Assembly (NCBI GenBank): GCA_003070825.1
Contig: QBLP01000174.1
Location: 1 to 8,805, forward strand
Direction: 5' to 3'
From: Halanaerobium sp.
GTDB taxonomy: Bacteria; Bacillota; Halanaerobiia; Halanaerobiales; Halanaerobiaceae
DNA: 8,805 nt
Below, in pieces: positions 1 through 6,026 of this stretch; within the stretch, counting starts at the first letter, position 1, and each line of letters begins with the position of its first letter. The notes under the pieces are model-generated. The model was not told where the DNA came from. It saw nothing but the letters and a program-made list of their open reading frames with translations, and made no database searches. The translations under genes and the position numbers were made by a program.

Positions 1-272
1 TCGTTTAAACCATTATCATCTAAATCACGATCTAATTGATACTGAACTCCACCACCAAAGGTCCACTCAGAAGTATAAGGAACTTTATATTCTCCAACAA
101 GTGTAAATCCAGACTCTACATCTGTATCACCATAACCATCAATATCTGCTTCTCCACCAAAATCAATTGCACCTTTAATATCCCAGTAACCTGGAACCTG
201 AGCCATAGAAGCAGCAGAAATCCCGACAACTAAAAAAGCTGCTAAAAATAAAACTAAGACTGTTTTTTTCAT
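1..272 (-). CDS. Secreted outer-membrane beta-barrel protein, N-terminal part (runs off left edge)
   Basis: Only the first 90 codons are in the window; the reading frame is still open at base 1. The protein starts MKKTVLVLFLAAFLVVGISA and has a clear signal peptide with a likely cut after Ala24 (ASMA/Q). The mature part shows alternating hydrophobic and polar residues in short strands rich in Gly and aromatics (WDIKGAIDFGG, SGFTLVGEYKVPY, WTFGGGVQYQL). Acidic turns lie between them (DIDGYGDTD, DRDLDDNG). This pattern fits a small outer-membrane beta-barrel, a porin-like or OmpA/OmpX-like protein, of the sort common in diderm Firmicutes. The start at 270-272 is supported by GGAGG (281-285, minus strand) with 8 bases of spacing. 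It lies 92 bases downstream of the secreted protein gene at 365-820, either in the same transcript or with its own weak promoter at 300-328. The family cannot be named from this fragment. Confidence 0.8.
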   Translation of the reverse strand, partial: MKKTVLVLFLAAFLVVGISAASMAQVPGYWDIKGAIDFGGEADIDGYGDTDVESGFTLVGEYKVPYTSEWTFGGGVQYQLDRDLDDNGLN

Positions 273-299
273 GATTAATACCTCCATTTAATTTTTTAA

Positions 300-328
300 A
301 ATAAATTTTTTAACCAGCATCGCCTCAA
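300..328 (-). promoter_or_regulatory. Candidate promoter of the outer-membrane barrel gene
   Basis: On the minus strand, TTGAGG (323-328) and TTTATT (300-305) are separated by 17 bases. Each matches the sigma-A consensus at 4 of 6 positions. They would start transcription near 293, just ahead of the ribosome binding site at 281-285. The region is very AT-rich, so chance matches are likely. No terminator-like hairpin is visible between the upstream gene's stop (365) and this site, so readthrough is also possible. Confidence 0.3.
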
Positions 329-364
329 AAATAAAAGTGTTTTCTACATTTTAATTTTATCATA

Positions 365-820
365 TTAAATATTAATATCAACCAGCGCAGTTATGCCGAC
401 ACCTTCAATTCGATCAATATTTTTAATATCAACTGGATTAGTAGTGTTAACTGGTATTAAGGCTCTAATTCTAAAATCTCCGCCTCTAAAATCGCCTTCA
501 AGCTGAGCAACCGCCTTTACTTTCTTCACTTTTTCTTTTGGCCCGGAAACCTGGACTGCACCAGCATAAGAGTTAGAACCAACCGTTACTATTGGTACTA
601 CTTTTGTTTCCTCTTTAACTTCTACTCCATTATTTAAAGTTAAAGTATTAATAAAATTATTTATCGGCTCTGCAAATTGGTCTACAACAACCCCTATTCC
701 AACAGTCTTTAAAATTGATCCTAATATATTAGAATCAGCTCTTGTCACAGTAGAAACAACTGGCAGAATTATAACTGCAAGCATCAATACTAGTGCAATA
801 ATTTTATAAAAGTTTTTCAT
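365..820 (-). CDS. Small secreted protein of unknown function
   Basis: 151 residues. I do not recognise a named family. Residues 1-28 form a signal peptide (basic start MKNFYK, a hydrophobic run to about residue 22, likely cut near TRA/DS). There is no lipobox cysteine, so the product should be soluble in the periplasm or outside the cell. The mature part has a hydrophobic Gly/Val stretch (LKTVGIGVVVDQFAEPINNFINTLTLNNG, 37-65), then a beta-rich part with VVPIVTVG (74-81), AGAVQVSGP (86-94), a Lys-rich segment (95-102) and a C-terminal strand pair ending GVGITALVDINI. I have an impression that similar 150-residue secreted proteins with a VVPI...G...GAxQVxGP core occur in other Clostridia. That is memory, not a search result. 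The start is supported by AGGAG (831-835) 10 bases upstream. The gene begins only 39 bases after the patatin-barrel gene with no terminator between, so the two are probably co-transcribed. Any role as partner or substrate-binding helper of the patatin is speculation. Confidence 0.75.
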   Translation of the reverse strand: MKNFYKIIALVLMLAVIILPVVSTVTRADSNILGSILKTVGIGVVVDQFAEPINNFINTLTLNNGVEVKEETKVVPIVTVGSNSYAGAVQVSGPKEKVKKVKAVAQLEGDFRGGDFRIRALIPVNTTNPVDIKNIDRIEGVGITALVDINI

Positions 821-859
821 TTTCTCATCTCTCCTAATATTATATAATCTACAACTTTA

Positions 860-2713
860 TTAAAACTCGTAACCCAGCTCTAAACCCACTCTATCATCTT
901 CTTCCTCAAAATCATAAGCAAAATATAAATCTAAAGCTATTGGTTTTAAACCCAGCAAATATAGTTTTGAGTTCAAACCTATGCCAGCAGTTTCTCCACT
1001 ATTTTCTTCATTTTCGTAATAATCGGCAAACAAATAAGCTCCTATATCTGTAGTCTGGAAAAATCCGCCGAGGTGAATCGGATCAATAAATTGGTGATTA
1101 TAGTTGAAATCTAAAGCCGCCTGAAATTTCGTTAACTCAGATAAAGACTGCCCTCTATAAATTATTGGAGAATCTAATAAATTAGTATTATTATAAACTA
1201 TACTGCTTTCCAAATTCCATTTGGAGCCAAGATCTAAATGGATAATATTAGATGATAACACTTTTGCCTCTGACCTATCGATATTATAGATAAAATCATT
1301 TTCTGTCTCAAAATCAAATAAATTACCTGTTTTACCAAAGCTGCTGTTCAGTAAATAATATTCTTCGTTTCTTTGCTGTCCATAGCCCAGAGAACTCTGG
1401 AAATGATCAGCAAAATATTTAATTTCAAAACGATAATCGTCTCTGGTCTCGGCCTGATAATCATTTGCATAAGCTAAGAAAAGATCAGTTCTTTTGGTCA
1501 GTTTTTTCAACTCAAGGCGAGCTTCATATCCTTCATTAAAAAAATCATCACCCTTTATATCAAAAGATAAATTATCTTTTTTTAATTCTATTCCTGTCTG
1601 AAAATTATCTTCAAAAGGAACTATCAGTTCCTGATCAAAATAAGATTGATCACGTCCATAATTTAAAAATAGTGATCTATCACTACCATCGACAATAAAG
1701 CGGTTATTTTCAAGATCATTTAAAGTATCCTGAATATTCACTTTTTCTTTTTCTTCATATTTATAACATTCAATTCCTCTTTTTTCCAATTCTTGTTTTA
1801 AAGAAGGTATTACTTTTTTTGTGCTTTGATAACCGTGTTTTACTAATTTAGAAGCCTGATTAAAATCCATAAAGGTATAATCATCTACATTAATATCAAT
1901 AACAAAATCAGCATATTTTTTTATTATCTGTTGAGAATAATTATCCTGCATGATATTTAAAAATCTATTAATAGAAGCAGATGCGCTATTAAATGTTTCA
2001 TAATCTTCCTTTGGAAAAGAAGTGGTAGCAATTACAAAATCTGCTCCCAAAACTGCAGCAGCTTTAGCGGGAGTTGCTTCCAAAATTCCTGCATCCATAA
2101 AATATCTGTCATTACGAGTTTCAATTGGAAAATAAATTGGAATTGAATAAGAACTCTGGATAACTTCTGATATTCTACCTCTAGTGGTAATATATTTTTT
2201 TCCTTCCCCAAGTTCAAAACTCAAAAGGGCTGCGGGAGTCTGAAAATTTTCTAACCTTTTATTGGGCGAAATTTCTTCTAAAAAAAGATTTAATTTTTTA
2301 GTATCAATTAAAGAACCACTACCCCCGATACCTGGTTCAACAAGCCGCCCAAATGAAGTAGTTGTTACTACATCAAGCATCTGCTCAGTATTTAAACCAC
2401 TTCCATAGAGCACACTGACTATTGCTCCCATGCTGGTCCCTATCATAAAATCAAAAGGTATTCCTGCTTCCTCTAAAGCTTTGATTACACCAAAATTAAC
2501 CATTGCTCTGGCCCCTCCACCTGAAAGAGCCAGACCAATAACAGGACGCCTTAAATTACTATATTTAGCAGTAAAATCATCATAATTTTCTACTAAATAA
2601 CTTTCTCCTCCCAATTCAATTTCTGTCACCTCAAGCTCATTTGCCTGCTCTGCATAAACAGATGTAGAAAAAACAATTATTACTATCCAAATAAACAAAA
2701 CTATTTTTTTCAT
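860..2713 (-). CDS. Patatin-like phospholipase fused to an outer-membrane beta-barrel (type V-d-like autotransporter)
   Basis: 617 residues. Residues 1-21 are a signal peptide (cut after VYA). Residues about 57-310 are a patatin-like phospholipase domain: oxyanion-hole GGGARA (65-70), nucleophile elbow GTSMG with Ser94, and DAG with the second dyad residue Asp207. It should hydrolyse acyl esters of phospholipids or lysophospholipids. Residues about 345-617 are beta-strand-rich, with aromatic and acidic alternation (FQSSLGYGQ, IGAYLFADYY, LDLYFAYDF). The protein ends GLELGYEF, with the terminal Phe typical of outer-membrane barrels, and the last strands resemble the Omp85/surface-antigen fold. 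This is the layout of PlpD of Pseudomonas and FplA of Fusobacterium, which carry a patatin passenger, one POTRA domain and a barrel. Here only about 35 residues separate the two domains, too few for a POTRA domain, and the protein is shorter than those two (each over 700 residues from memory). The enzyme is probably surface-exposed or released. The start is supported by GAGG (2722-2725), 8 bases upstream. It is probably first in an operon with the secreted protein at 365-820. Confidence 0.9.
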   Translation of the reverse strand: MKKIVLFIWIVIIVFSTSVYAEQANELEVTEIELGGESYLVENYDDFTAKYSNLRRPVIGLALSGGGARAMVNFGVIKALEEAGIPFDFMIGTSMGAIVSVLYGSGLNTEQMLDVVTTTSFGRLVEPGIGGSGSLIDTKKLNLFLEEISPNKRLENFQTPAALLSFELGEGKKYITTRGRISEVIQSSYSIPIYFPIETRNDRYFMDAGILEATPAKAAAVLGADFVIATTSFPKEDYETFNSASASINRFLNIMQDNYSQQIIKKYADFVIDINVDDYTFMDFNQASKLVKHGYQSTKKVIPSLKQELEKRGIECYKYEEKEKVNIQDTLNDLENNRFIVDGSDRSLFLNYGRDQSYFDQELIVPFEDNFQTGIELKKDNLSFDIKGDDFFNEGYEARLELKKLTKRTDLFLAYANDYQAETRDDYRFEIKYFADHFQSSLGYGQQRNEEYYLLNSSFGKTGNLFDFETENDFIYNIDRSEAKVLSSNIIHLDLGSKWNLESSIVYNNTNLLDSPIIYRGQSLSELTKFQAALDFNYNHQFIDPIHLGGFFQTTDIGAYLFADYYENEENSGETAGIGLNSKLYLLGLKPIALDLYFAYDFEEEDDRVGLELGYEF

Positions 2714-2740
2714 TATCTCACCCTCGATGAAAAACTAAGT

Positions 2741-2756
2741 AAGGATAATTATCCTT
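2741..2756. promoter_or_regulatory. Perfect 16-bp palindrome, candidate operator of the patatin operon
   Basis: AAGGATAATTATCCTT is a perfect inverted repeat. On the minus strand it begins a few bases after the predicted transcription start of the patatin gene and ends before its ribosome binding site. A repressor bound there would block the start of transcription. As RNA it could also fold into a 6-bp stem with a 4-base loop. The GGAT-N4-ATCC symmetry is like the spacing of FNR/CRP-family sites, but the bases differ from TTGAT-N4-ATCAA. I do not assign a regulator. Confidence 0.45.
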
Positions 2757-2766
2757 CATTATCTAC

Positions 2767-2795
2767 ATTATACTATATAATACCTGTTATTTCTA
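2767..2795 (-). promoter_or_regulatory. Candidate sigma-A promoter of the patatin operon
   Basis: On the minus strand, TAGAAA (2790-2795, 4 of 6 match to TTGACA) and a perfect TATAAT (2767-2772) are 17 bases apart. Transcription would start near 2760, giving a leader of about 47 bases that contains the palindrome at 2741-2756 and the ribosome binding site at 2722-2725. Confidence 0.55.
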
Positions 2796-2828
2796 GCTTT
2801 TTACTCGAATAATATCTCAGATTCAGAT

Positions 2829-2857
2829 TTTACTTTTAAACTAAAATAAAATATAAT
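2829..2857 (+). promoter_or_regulatory. Candidate sigma-A promoter of the tautomerase-family gene
   Basis: TTTACT (2829-2834, 4 of 6 match) and a perfect TATAAT (2852-2857) are 17 bases apart, predicting a start near 2864 and a leader of about 58 bases. It is divergent from the patatin promoter, and the two -35 boxes are about 33 bases apart without overlap. Confidence 0.55.
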
Positions 2858-2921
2858 ATTAGTGTAGAGGAGATTTTTGTCTAAAGTCGCAAATCAATAA
2901 TCTAAAAAGGAGGAATCATTT

Positions 2922-3107
2922 ATGCCACATATTGTTTTTGACGGACCTGAACTCAGCAAAGAGAAGAAAAAAGAGCTTATAAAAAATTTCACCGATACTG
3001 CCAGTAAAGTCACAAATATTCCAAAAGAAGCATTCGTTGTAATGATAAAAGAAAACGATCTGGAAAATATCGGTGTTGGTGGAGAACTTTTATCTGAAAA
3101 AAAATAA
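2922..3107 (+). CDS. Tautomerase-superfamily protein, 4-oxalocrotonate tautomerase/DmpI type
   Basis: 61 residues, the usual size for a 4-oxalocrotonate tautomerase subunit; these act as cytoplasmic hexamers. The start MPHIVFDGP puts Pro2 at the N-terminus after Met removal, the catalytic base of the superfamily. The segment IKENDLENIGVGGELL (41-56) matches the conserved C-terminal part (ENIGVGGELLS) of the DmpI branch found in anaerobic Firmicutes and archaea. The two arginines that bind substrate in the Pseudomonas enzyme (Arg11 and Arg39, mature numbering) have no counterpart: by hand alignment they fall in the DGPELS and AFVVMI segments. The activity is therefore likely a keto-enol or related proton transfer on an unknown substrate, and classical 4-oxalocrotonate activity should not be assumed. 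The start is firm: AAGGAGG (2907-2913) with 8 bases of spacing. It is a single-gene unit with its own promoter at 2829-2857 and a hairpin after it at 3143-3173. No aromatic-degradation genes are nearby. Confidence 0.9.
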   Translation: MPHIVFDGPELSKEKKKELIKNFTDTASKVTNIPKEAFVVMIKENDLENIGVGGELLSEKK

Positions 3108-3142
3108 ATATAATTCCTAAAGTTAGAAATAAACATTTTTTA

Positions 3143-3173
3143 AATCCGGGAAGTTTTGCAGACTTCCCGGATT
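3143..3173. terminator. Hairpin between converging genes, probable bidirectional terminator
   Basis: The arms AATCCGGGAAGT (3143-3154) and ACTTCCCGGATT (3162-3173) pair perfectly over 12 bp with a 7-base loop. The hairpin lies 36 bases after the tautomerase stop and 9 bases beyond the RND gene stop on the other strand, exactly where a shared terminator belongs. Neither side has a strong uridine run: the plus strand continues TCTTATTAATT and the minus strand TAAAAAATG. Termination may therefore be imperfect. Confidence 0.75.
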
Positions 3174-3181
3174 CTTATTAA

Positions 3182-4228
3182 TTAAATTAGTTTAGACGCC
3201 TCTTCTTTTGAAATCCCTTTTACTTTTGCAACTACAATTGTTCGCAAATCCGTCACTAAAGTATAAAAAATCGGAATTACAAAAAGAGTTAAAAAAGTAG
3301 CAAAGGTTAAGCCGCTAACAATTACTATTCCCATTGGCTGAGTTGATTCTGATCCTTCTCCAATTCCCATAGCTATTGGCAGCAAACCTAAGATAGTTGT
3401 CAGTGCTGTCATCATAATTGGACGCAGTCTAACCGTCCCGGCTGTTATAATAGCCTCAATTCTTTCTGTACCTCTGCGGCGCAGCTGATTAATGTAATCA
3501 ACCATAACTATCGCATTATTTACAACTATTCCGGCCAGAGTTATTAAGCCCAATATCGAAGCAACAGAAACTATAGAGTTAGTTATATACATGCCAAAAA
3601 TAACACCAATCACTGCCAGTGGAATAGTGAACATAATTGTAAATGGATGGACTAATGATTCAAATTGGGAAGCCATAACCATATAAATTAGAATTACAGC
3701 CAGCCCGAAAGCCATGCCGAGGCTGCTGAATGATTCCTGCATATCTTCAAATTCACCCTCATAACTAAATCTATAACCATCCGGTAATTCTAGTTCAGAT
3801 AAACGAGATTGAATCTGAGCCATTACTGTAGCAAGATCTACGCCGTGAATGTCAGCAGTTATTTCAGAATGACGCTCCTGATCTTTGCGTAAAATTTCTA
3901 CTGGCCCTTCAGTAATTTCCAGACTTGCTACCCTACTTAATGGTATCATCTCACCAGATGCAGTTTGAATATTAAGTTCTGGCACCTGAGACATCTGTTC
4001 TATTTGATCTTCCTGCAGACGAACTCTAATATCGTATTCATCACCGGCAACTTCATATCTTGTTGCAGTATTCCCATTAATAGCTGTCCTAACTGTATTT
4101 GCTATTTGACTTACATTTAAACCAAAGCGGCTTGCAATAGAGCGGTTAACCTTTATCTGATATTCGGGCTGTCCTTCTGAAAGACTATTGTCAATTTCTC
4201 TTAAGCCCTCAATATCGCTGTTCTTCAA
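3182..4228 (-). CDS. RND efflux permease, C-terminal fragment
   Basis: This frame carries the last third of the RND pump: porter-domain sequence (NSLSEGQPEYQIKVNRSIASRFGL, about 14-37; NGNTATRYEVAGDEYDIRVRL, 51-71), then TM8 (about 172-188), TM9 (195-214), TM10 (220-243, with GIVVNNAIVMVDYINQLR), TM11 (268-288) and TM12 (298-322). It ends with a short cytoplasmic tail. Apart from the missing front it is a full, well-conserved C-terminal half. The first usable start is TTG at 4226-4228, inside the preceding frame, with no ribosome binding site in front. I doubt it is translated on its own; it is more likely the severed end of the gene at 4209-6026. The two frames overlap by 20 bases and differ by +1. 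The stop is followed by the hairpin at 3143-3173, consistent with the end of the operon. Confidence 0.75.
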   Translation of the reverse strand: MKNSDIEGLREIDNSLSEGQPEYQIKVNRSIASRFGLNVSQIANTVRTAINGNTATRYEVAGDEYDIRVRLQEDQIEQMSQVPELNIQTASGEMIPLSRVASLEITEGPVEILRKDQERHSEITADIHGVDLATVMAQIQSRLSELELPDGYRFSYEGEFEDMQESFSSLGMAFGLAVILIYMVMASQFESLVHPFTIMFTIPLAVIGVIFGMYITNSIVSVASILGLITLAGIVVNNAIVMVDYINQLRRRGTERIEAIITAGTVRLRPIMMTALTTILGLLPIAMGIGEGSESTQPMGIVIVSGLTFATFLTLFVIPIFYTLVTDLRTIVVAKVKGISKEEASKLI

Positions 4229-6026
4229 CAGAAAGATCTACATCAGGAATATTAATCCTCTGCCGGATCTCTTCCATCACTTCAGCTGTTGATCTATCTC
4301 TTTCGGCCAGATCTACAAGCTGTACACTTATAGTACCGAGATGGCTGCTGGTAGAGGTAGACATCATCTGGCCCCCGGACCCAACTGTAGCAATTATTGT
4401 TTTAACTTCTTCTATATTCATCAGTACAGATTCAATTTCTGTGGAAACTTCGTTGGAACGTGATAATGCAGTCCCTGCTGGGAGTTCATAGTTAACTGAA
4501 AATGATCCCTGATCTGTACTGGGCATAAATTCAAATCCTATTTGTGGAATTAGTGCCAAACTACCGATCAGCATAATTACTAATAAGATAATAACTACCC
4601 AGCGTATTAAAGAAGCAATTAAAGAAAAGGCTACTGTGAGTGCCAGATCCTTAAATAACTGACCTGCCATTCCTTCCACAAAAACTATAGGTAAAAACAC
4701 AACTACAGTAGTAACTGTGGAAGCAGCAATAGCCATTCCAACCTCAGAGGCTCCTTCGCGGGCAGCTTCAATTTTACCTTCACCCATACTTCGATAACGA
4801 TATATATTTTCCAGAACAACTACTGCATTATCAACCAGCATACCTACCCCGAGGGCAAGTCCACCTAGCGAAATAACATTTAAGTTAACATCGGCAAAGT
4901 ACATTAAAATGAAAGTACCGATGATAGAAATCGGCATTGCTGTTGCAATAATTATTGTACTGCGAATATTTCTTAAGAATAAGAAAAGTATAATTACGGC
5001 TAACAGACCACCCAGAATAGCATTTTGACTTACACTGGCAATAGAATCTTCAATAAACTCAGACTGATCCATTGCAATAGAAAAACTATAGTTTGGAAAA
5101 TCATTACGAATACGGTCCATCTCTTCTCTAACAGCACTTGCTACTTCAACTGTATTTGCATCTGTTTGTTTCTGGATTGCGAGTGATAAACTGCGCTTTC
5201 CATTAGTTCTGGATAAAGTTTTTAGATCAGCAAAACCATCCCTAACTTCCGCTACATCGGATAATTTAATCTGTCCATTCCCCACCGGAATATTAATGTT
5301 TCTAATTTCATCTAAATTAGAAAATTTACCAACTGTTCGAACTAAAAATTCTTTATCGCCCCGCAGTACATCACCTGCAGAAACATTGATATTTTCAGCT
5401 CGCACGATATTGGTAATAGTATTAAAGTCAAGATTGTAATGACTCAGTTTATCTCGCTTAAGAGAAACAATTATTTCTCTCGTCAATCCCCCCCGCATAT
5501 TTACCTGGGCAACTCCCGAGATACGTTCCAGTCTGGGAATTAATTCATCTTCAACCTCTTCTTTTAATTCATCAATCTCTAAACCCTGGGCTGAAACACC
5601 ATAGACCATTATCGGTATCATGGCAGGATCAAATTTAAAAATCATCGGGCTGTCAGCATCTTCAGGTAAAGTCATGCTATTAACTAAATCCACCTGTTCT
5701 CTTAAATCCTGAACAGCAAAATCCATATCACGACCCCAGTTAAATTCTACAACAACTGTTGAGGAGCCCCTTGAGGAAGTTGACGTAATACTTTTAACTC
5801 CTTCAACTGTAGCAACTGAGCTTTCTATCTCTTTTGTAATTAAATTCTCTATTTCTTCTGAGCCAACACCCTCATAAGTTGTAACTATTGCTGCCCCAGG
5901 AAAGGTGATATCTGGGAAAAGGTCAAGACTTAATCTGGAAAGTGCCACCGAGCCAATCAGCAGCACCATCAAAATGATCATTGCAGTTGTAACTGACCTC
6001 TTTATCGAAAAATCGGATAACTTCAT
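4209..6026 (-). CDS. RND (AcrB/HAE1-type) efflux permease, N-terminal fragment with internal deletion
   Basis: 605 residues of an inner-membrane proton-driven exporter. Visible parts: an N-terminal cytoplasmic start MKLSDFSIKRSVTTAM followed by TM1 (about 12-30), the family motif LDLFPDITFP (34-43), the first porter domain (about 45-320), and TM2 to TM6 (about 334-474). TM4 carries GMLVDNAVVVLENIYR with Asp399, the counterpart of the proton-relay aspartates of AcrB. Then comes TM7 (about 476-494) with FEFMPSTDQGSFSV (498-511), the second-half counterpart of the start motif. TM6 and TM7 are fused at 474/475, leaving a continuous hydrophobic stretch of about 33 residues (461-493) with one Arg in the middle. 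The correct 12-helix topology is then unlikely. It ends early at TGA (4209-4211) after SVEEQRY. The ATG overlaps the adaptor gene's stop by 1 base (TAATG), with GAGGTGAG (6033-6040) upstream, so translation is coupled. As sequenced, the product is probably not a working pump. Confidence 0.85.
   Translation of the reverse strand: MKLSDFSIKRSVTTAMIILMVLLIGSVALSRLSLDLFPDITFPGAAIVTTYEGVGSEEIENLITKEIESSVATVEGVKSITSTSSRGSSTVVVEFNWGRDMDFAVQDLREQVDLVNSMTLPEDADSPMIFKFDPAMIPIMVYGVSAQGLEIDELKEEVEDELIPRLERISGVAQVNMRGGLTREIIVSLKRDKLSHYNLDFNTITNIVRAENINVSAGDVLRGDKEFLVRTVGKFSNLDEIRNINIPVGNGQIKLSDVAEVRDGFADLKTLSRTNGKRSLSLAIQKQTDANTVEVASAVREEMDRIRNDFPNYSFSIAMDQSEFIEDSIASVSQNAILGGLLAVIILFLFLRNIRSTIIIATAMPISIIGTFILMYFADVNLNVISLGGLALGVGMLVDNAVVVLENIYRYRSMGEGKIEAAREGASEVGMAIAASTVTTVVVFLPIVFVEGMAGQLFKDLALTVAFSLIASLIRWVVIILLVIMLIGSLALIPQIGFEFMPSTDQGSFSVNYELPAGTALSRSNEVSTEIESVLMNIEEVKTIIATVGSGGQMMSTSTSSHLGTISVQLVDLAERDRSTAEVMEEIRQRINIPDVDLSVEEQRY

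Larger units (their letters stand above)
3182..6026 (-). pseudogene. RND efflux pump gene, whole locus, broken by two deletions and a frameshift
   Basis: This entry covers the whole RND gene; the two readable pieces are listed separately. Read from 6026 downwards, the gene matches the HAE1/AcrB-type permease family (normally about 1030-1060 residues) except at two places. First, at codon 474/475 (about 4604) the end of TM6 (SLIASLI) runs straight into TM7 (RWVVIILL). The usual TM6 end and cytoplasmic linker of roughly 45-55 residues are missing, but the frame is kept. Second, near 4209-4228 the segment after SVEEQ (codons 599-603) jumps to IEGLREIDNSLSEG with about 35-40 residues missing and the frame moved by one base, giving an early TGA at 4209-4211. 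The rest reads cleanly, with no other stops, so the damage is recent or an assembly artefact. Confidence 0.75.

Noticed and set aside
839..844. TATAAT on the minus strand between the patatin gene and the small secreted gene
   Set aside because: There is no -35 box at a workable distance, and transcription would start at the ribosome binding site (831-835), so it is an unlikely promoter in AT-rich sequence.
2032..2217. 61-residue minus-strand frame inside the patatin gene
   Set aside because: It is in a different frame of the region coding for the conserved DAG motif. The patatin frame is clearly the real one.
2877..2900. Seven-codon leader peptide (TTG start, MSKVANQ) ahead of the tautomerase gene, after GAGGAG at 2867-2872
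   Set aside because: It uses a rare start, only 4 bases of spacing, and has no run of regulatory codons or attenuator hairpin behind it. It is likely chance.
2894..3136. 80-residue minus-strand frame over the tautomerase gene
   Set aside because: It is antisense to a well-supported gene, has low-complexity Phe/Ser composition, and has no signal of its own.
4209..4228. Programmed ribosomal frameshift joining the two RND fragments
   Set aside because: The junction has no slippery run, no RF2-like CUU-UGA signal and no clear stimulating structure. A +1 shift would still leave about 35-40 family-conserved residues missing. Deletion explains the data better.
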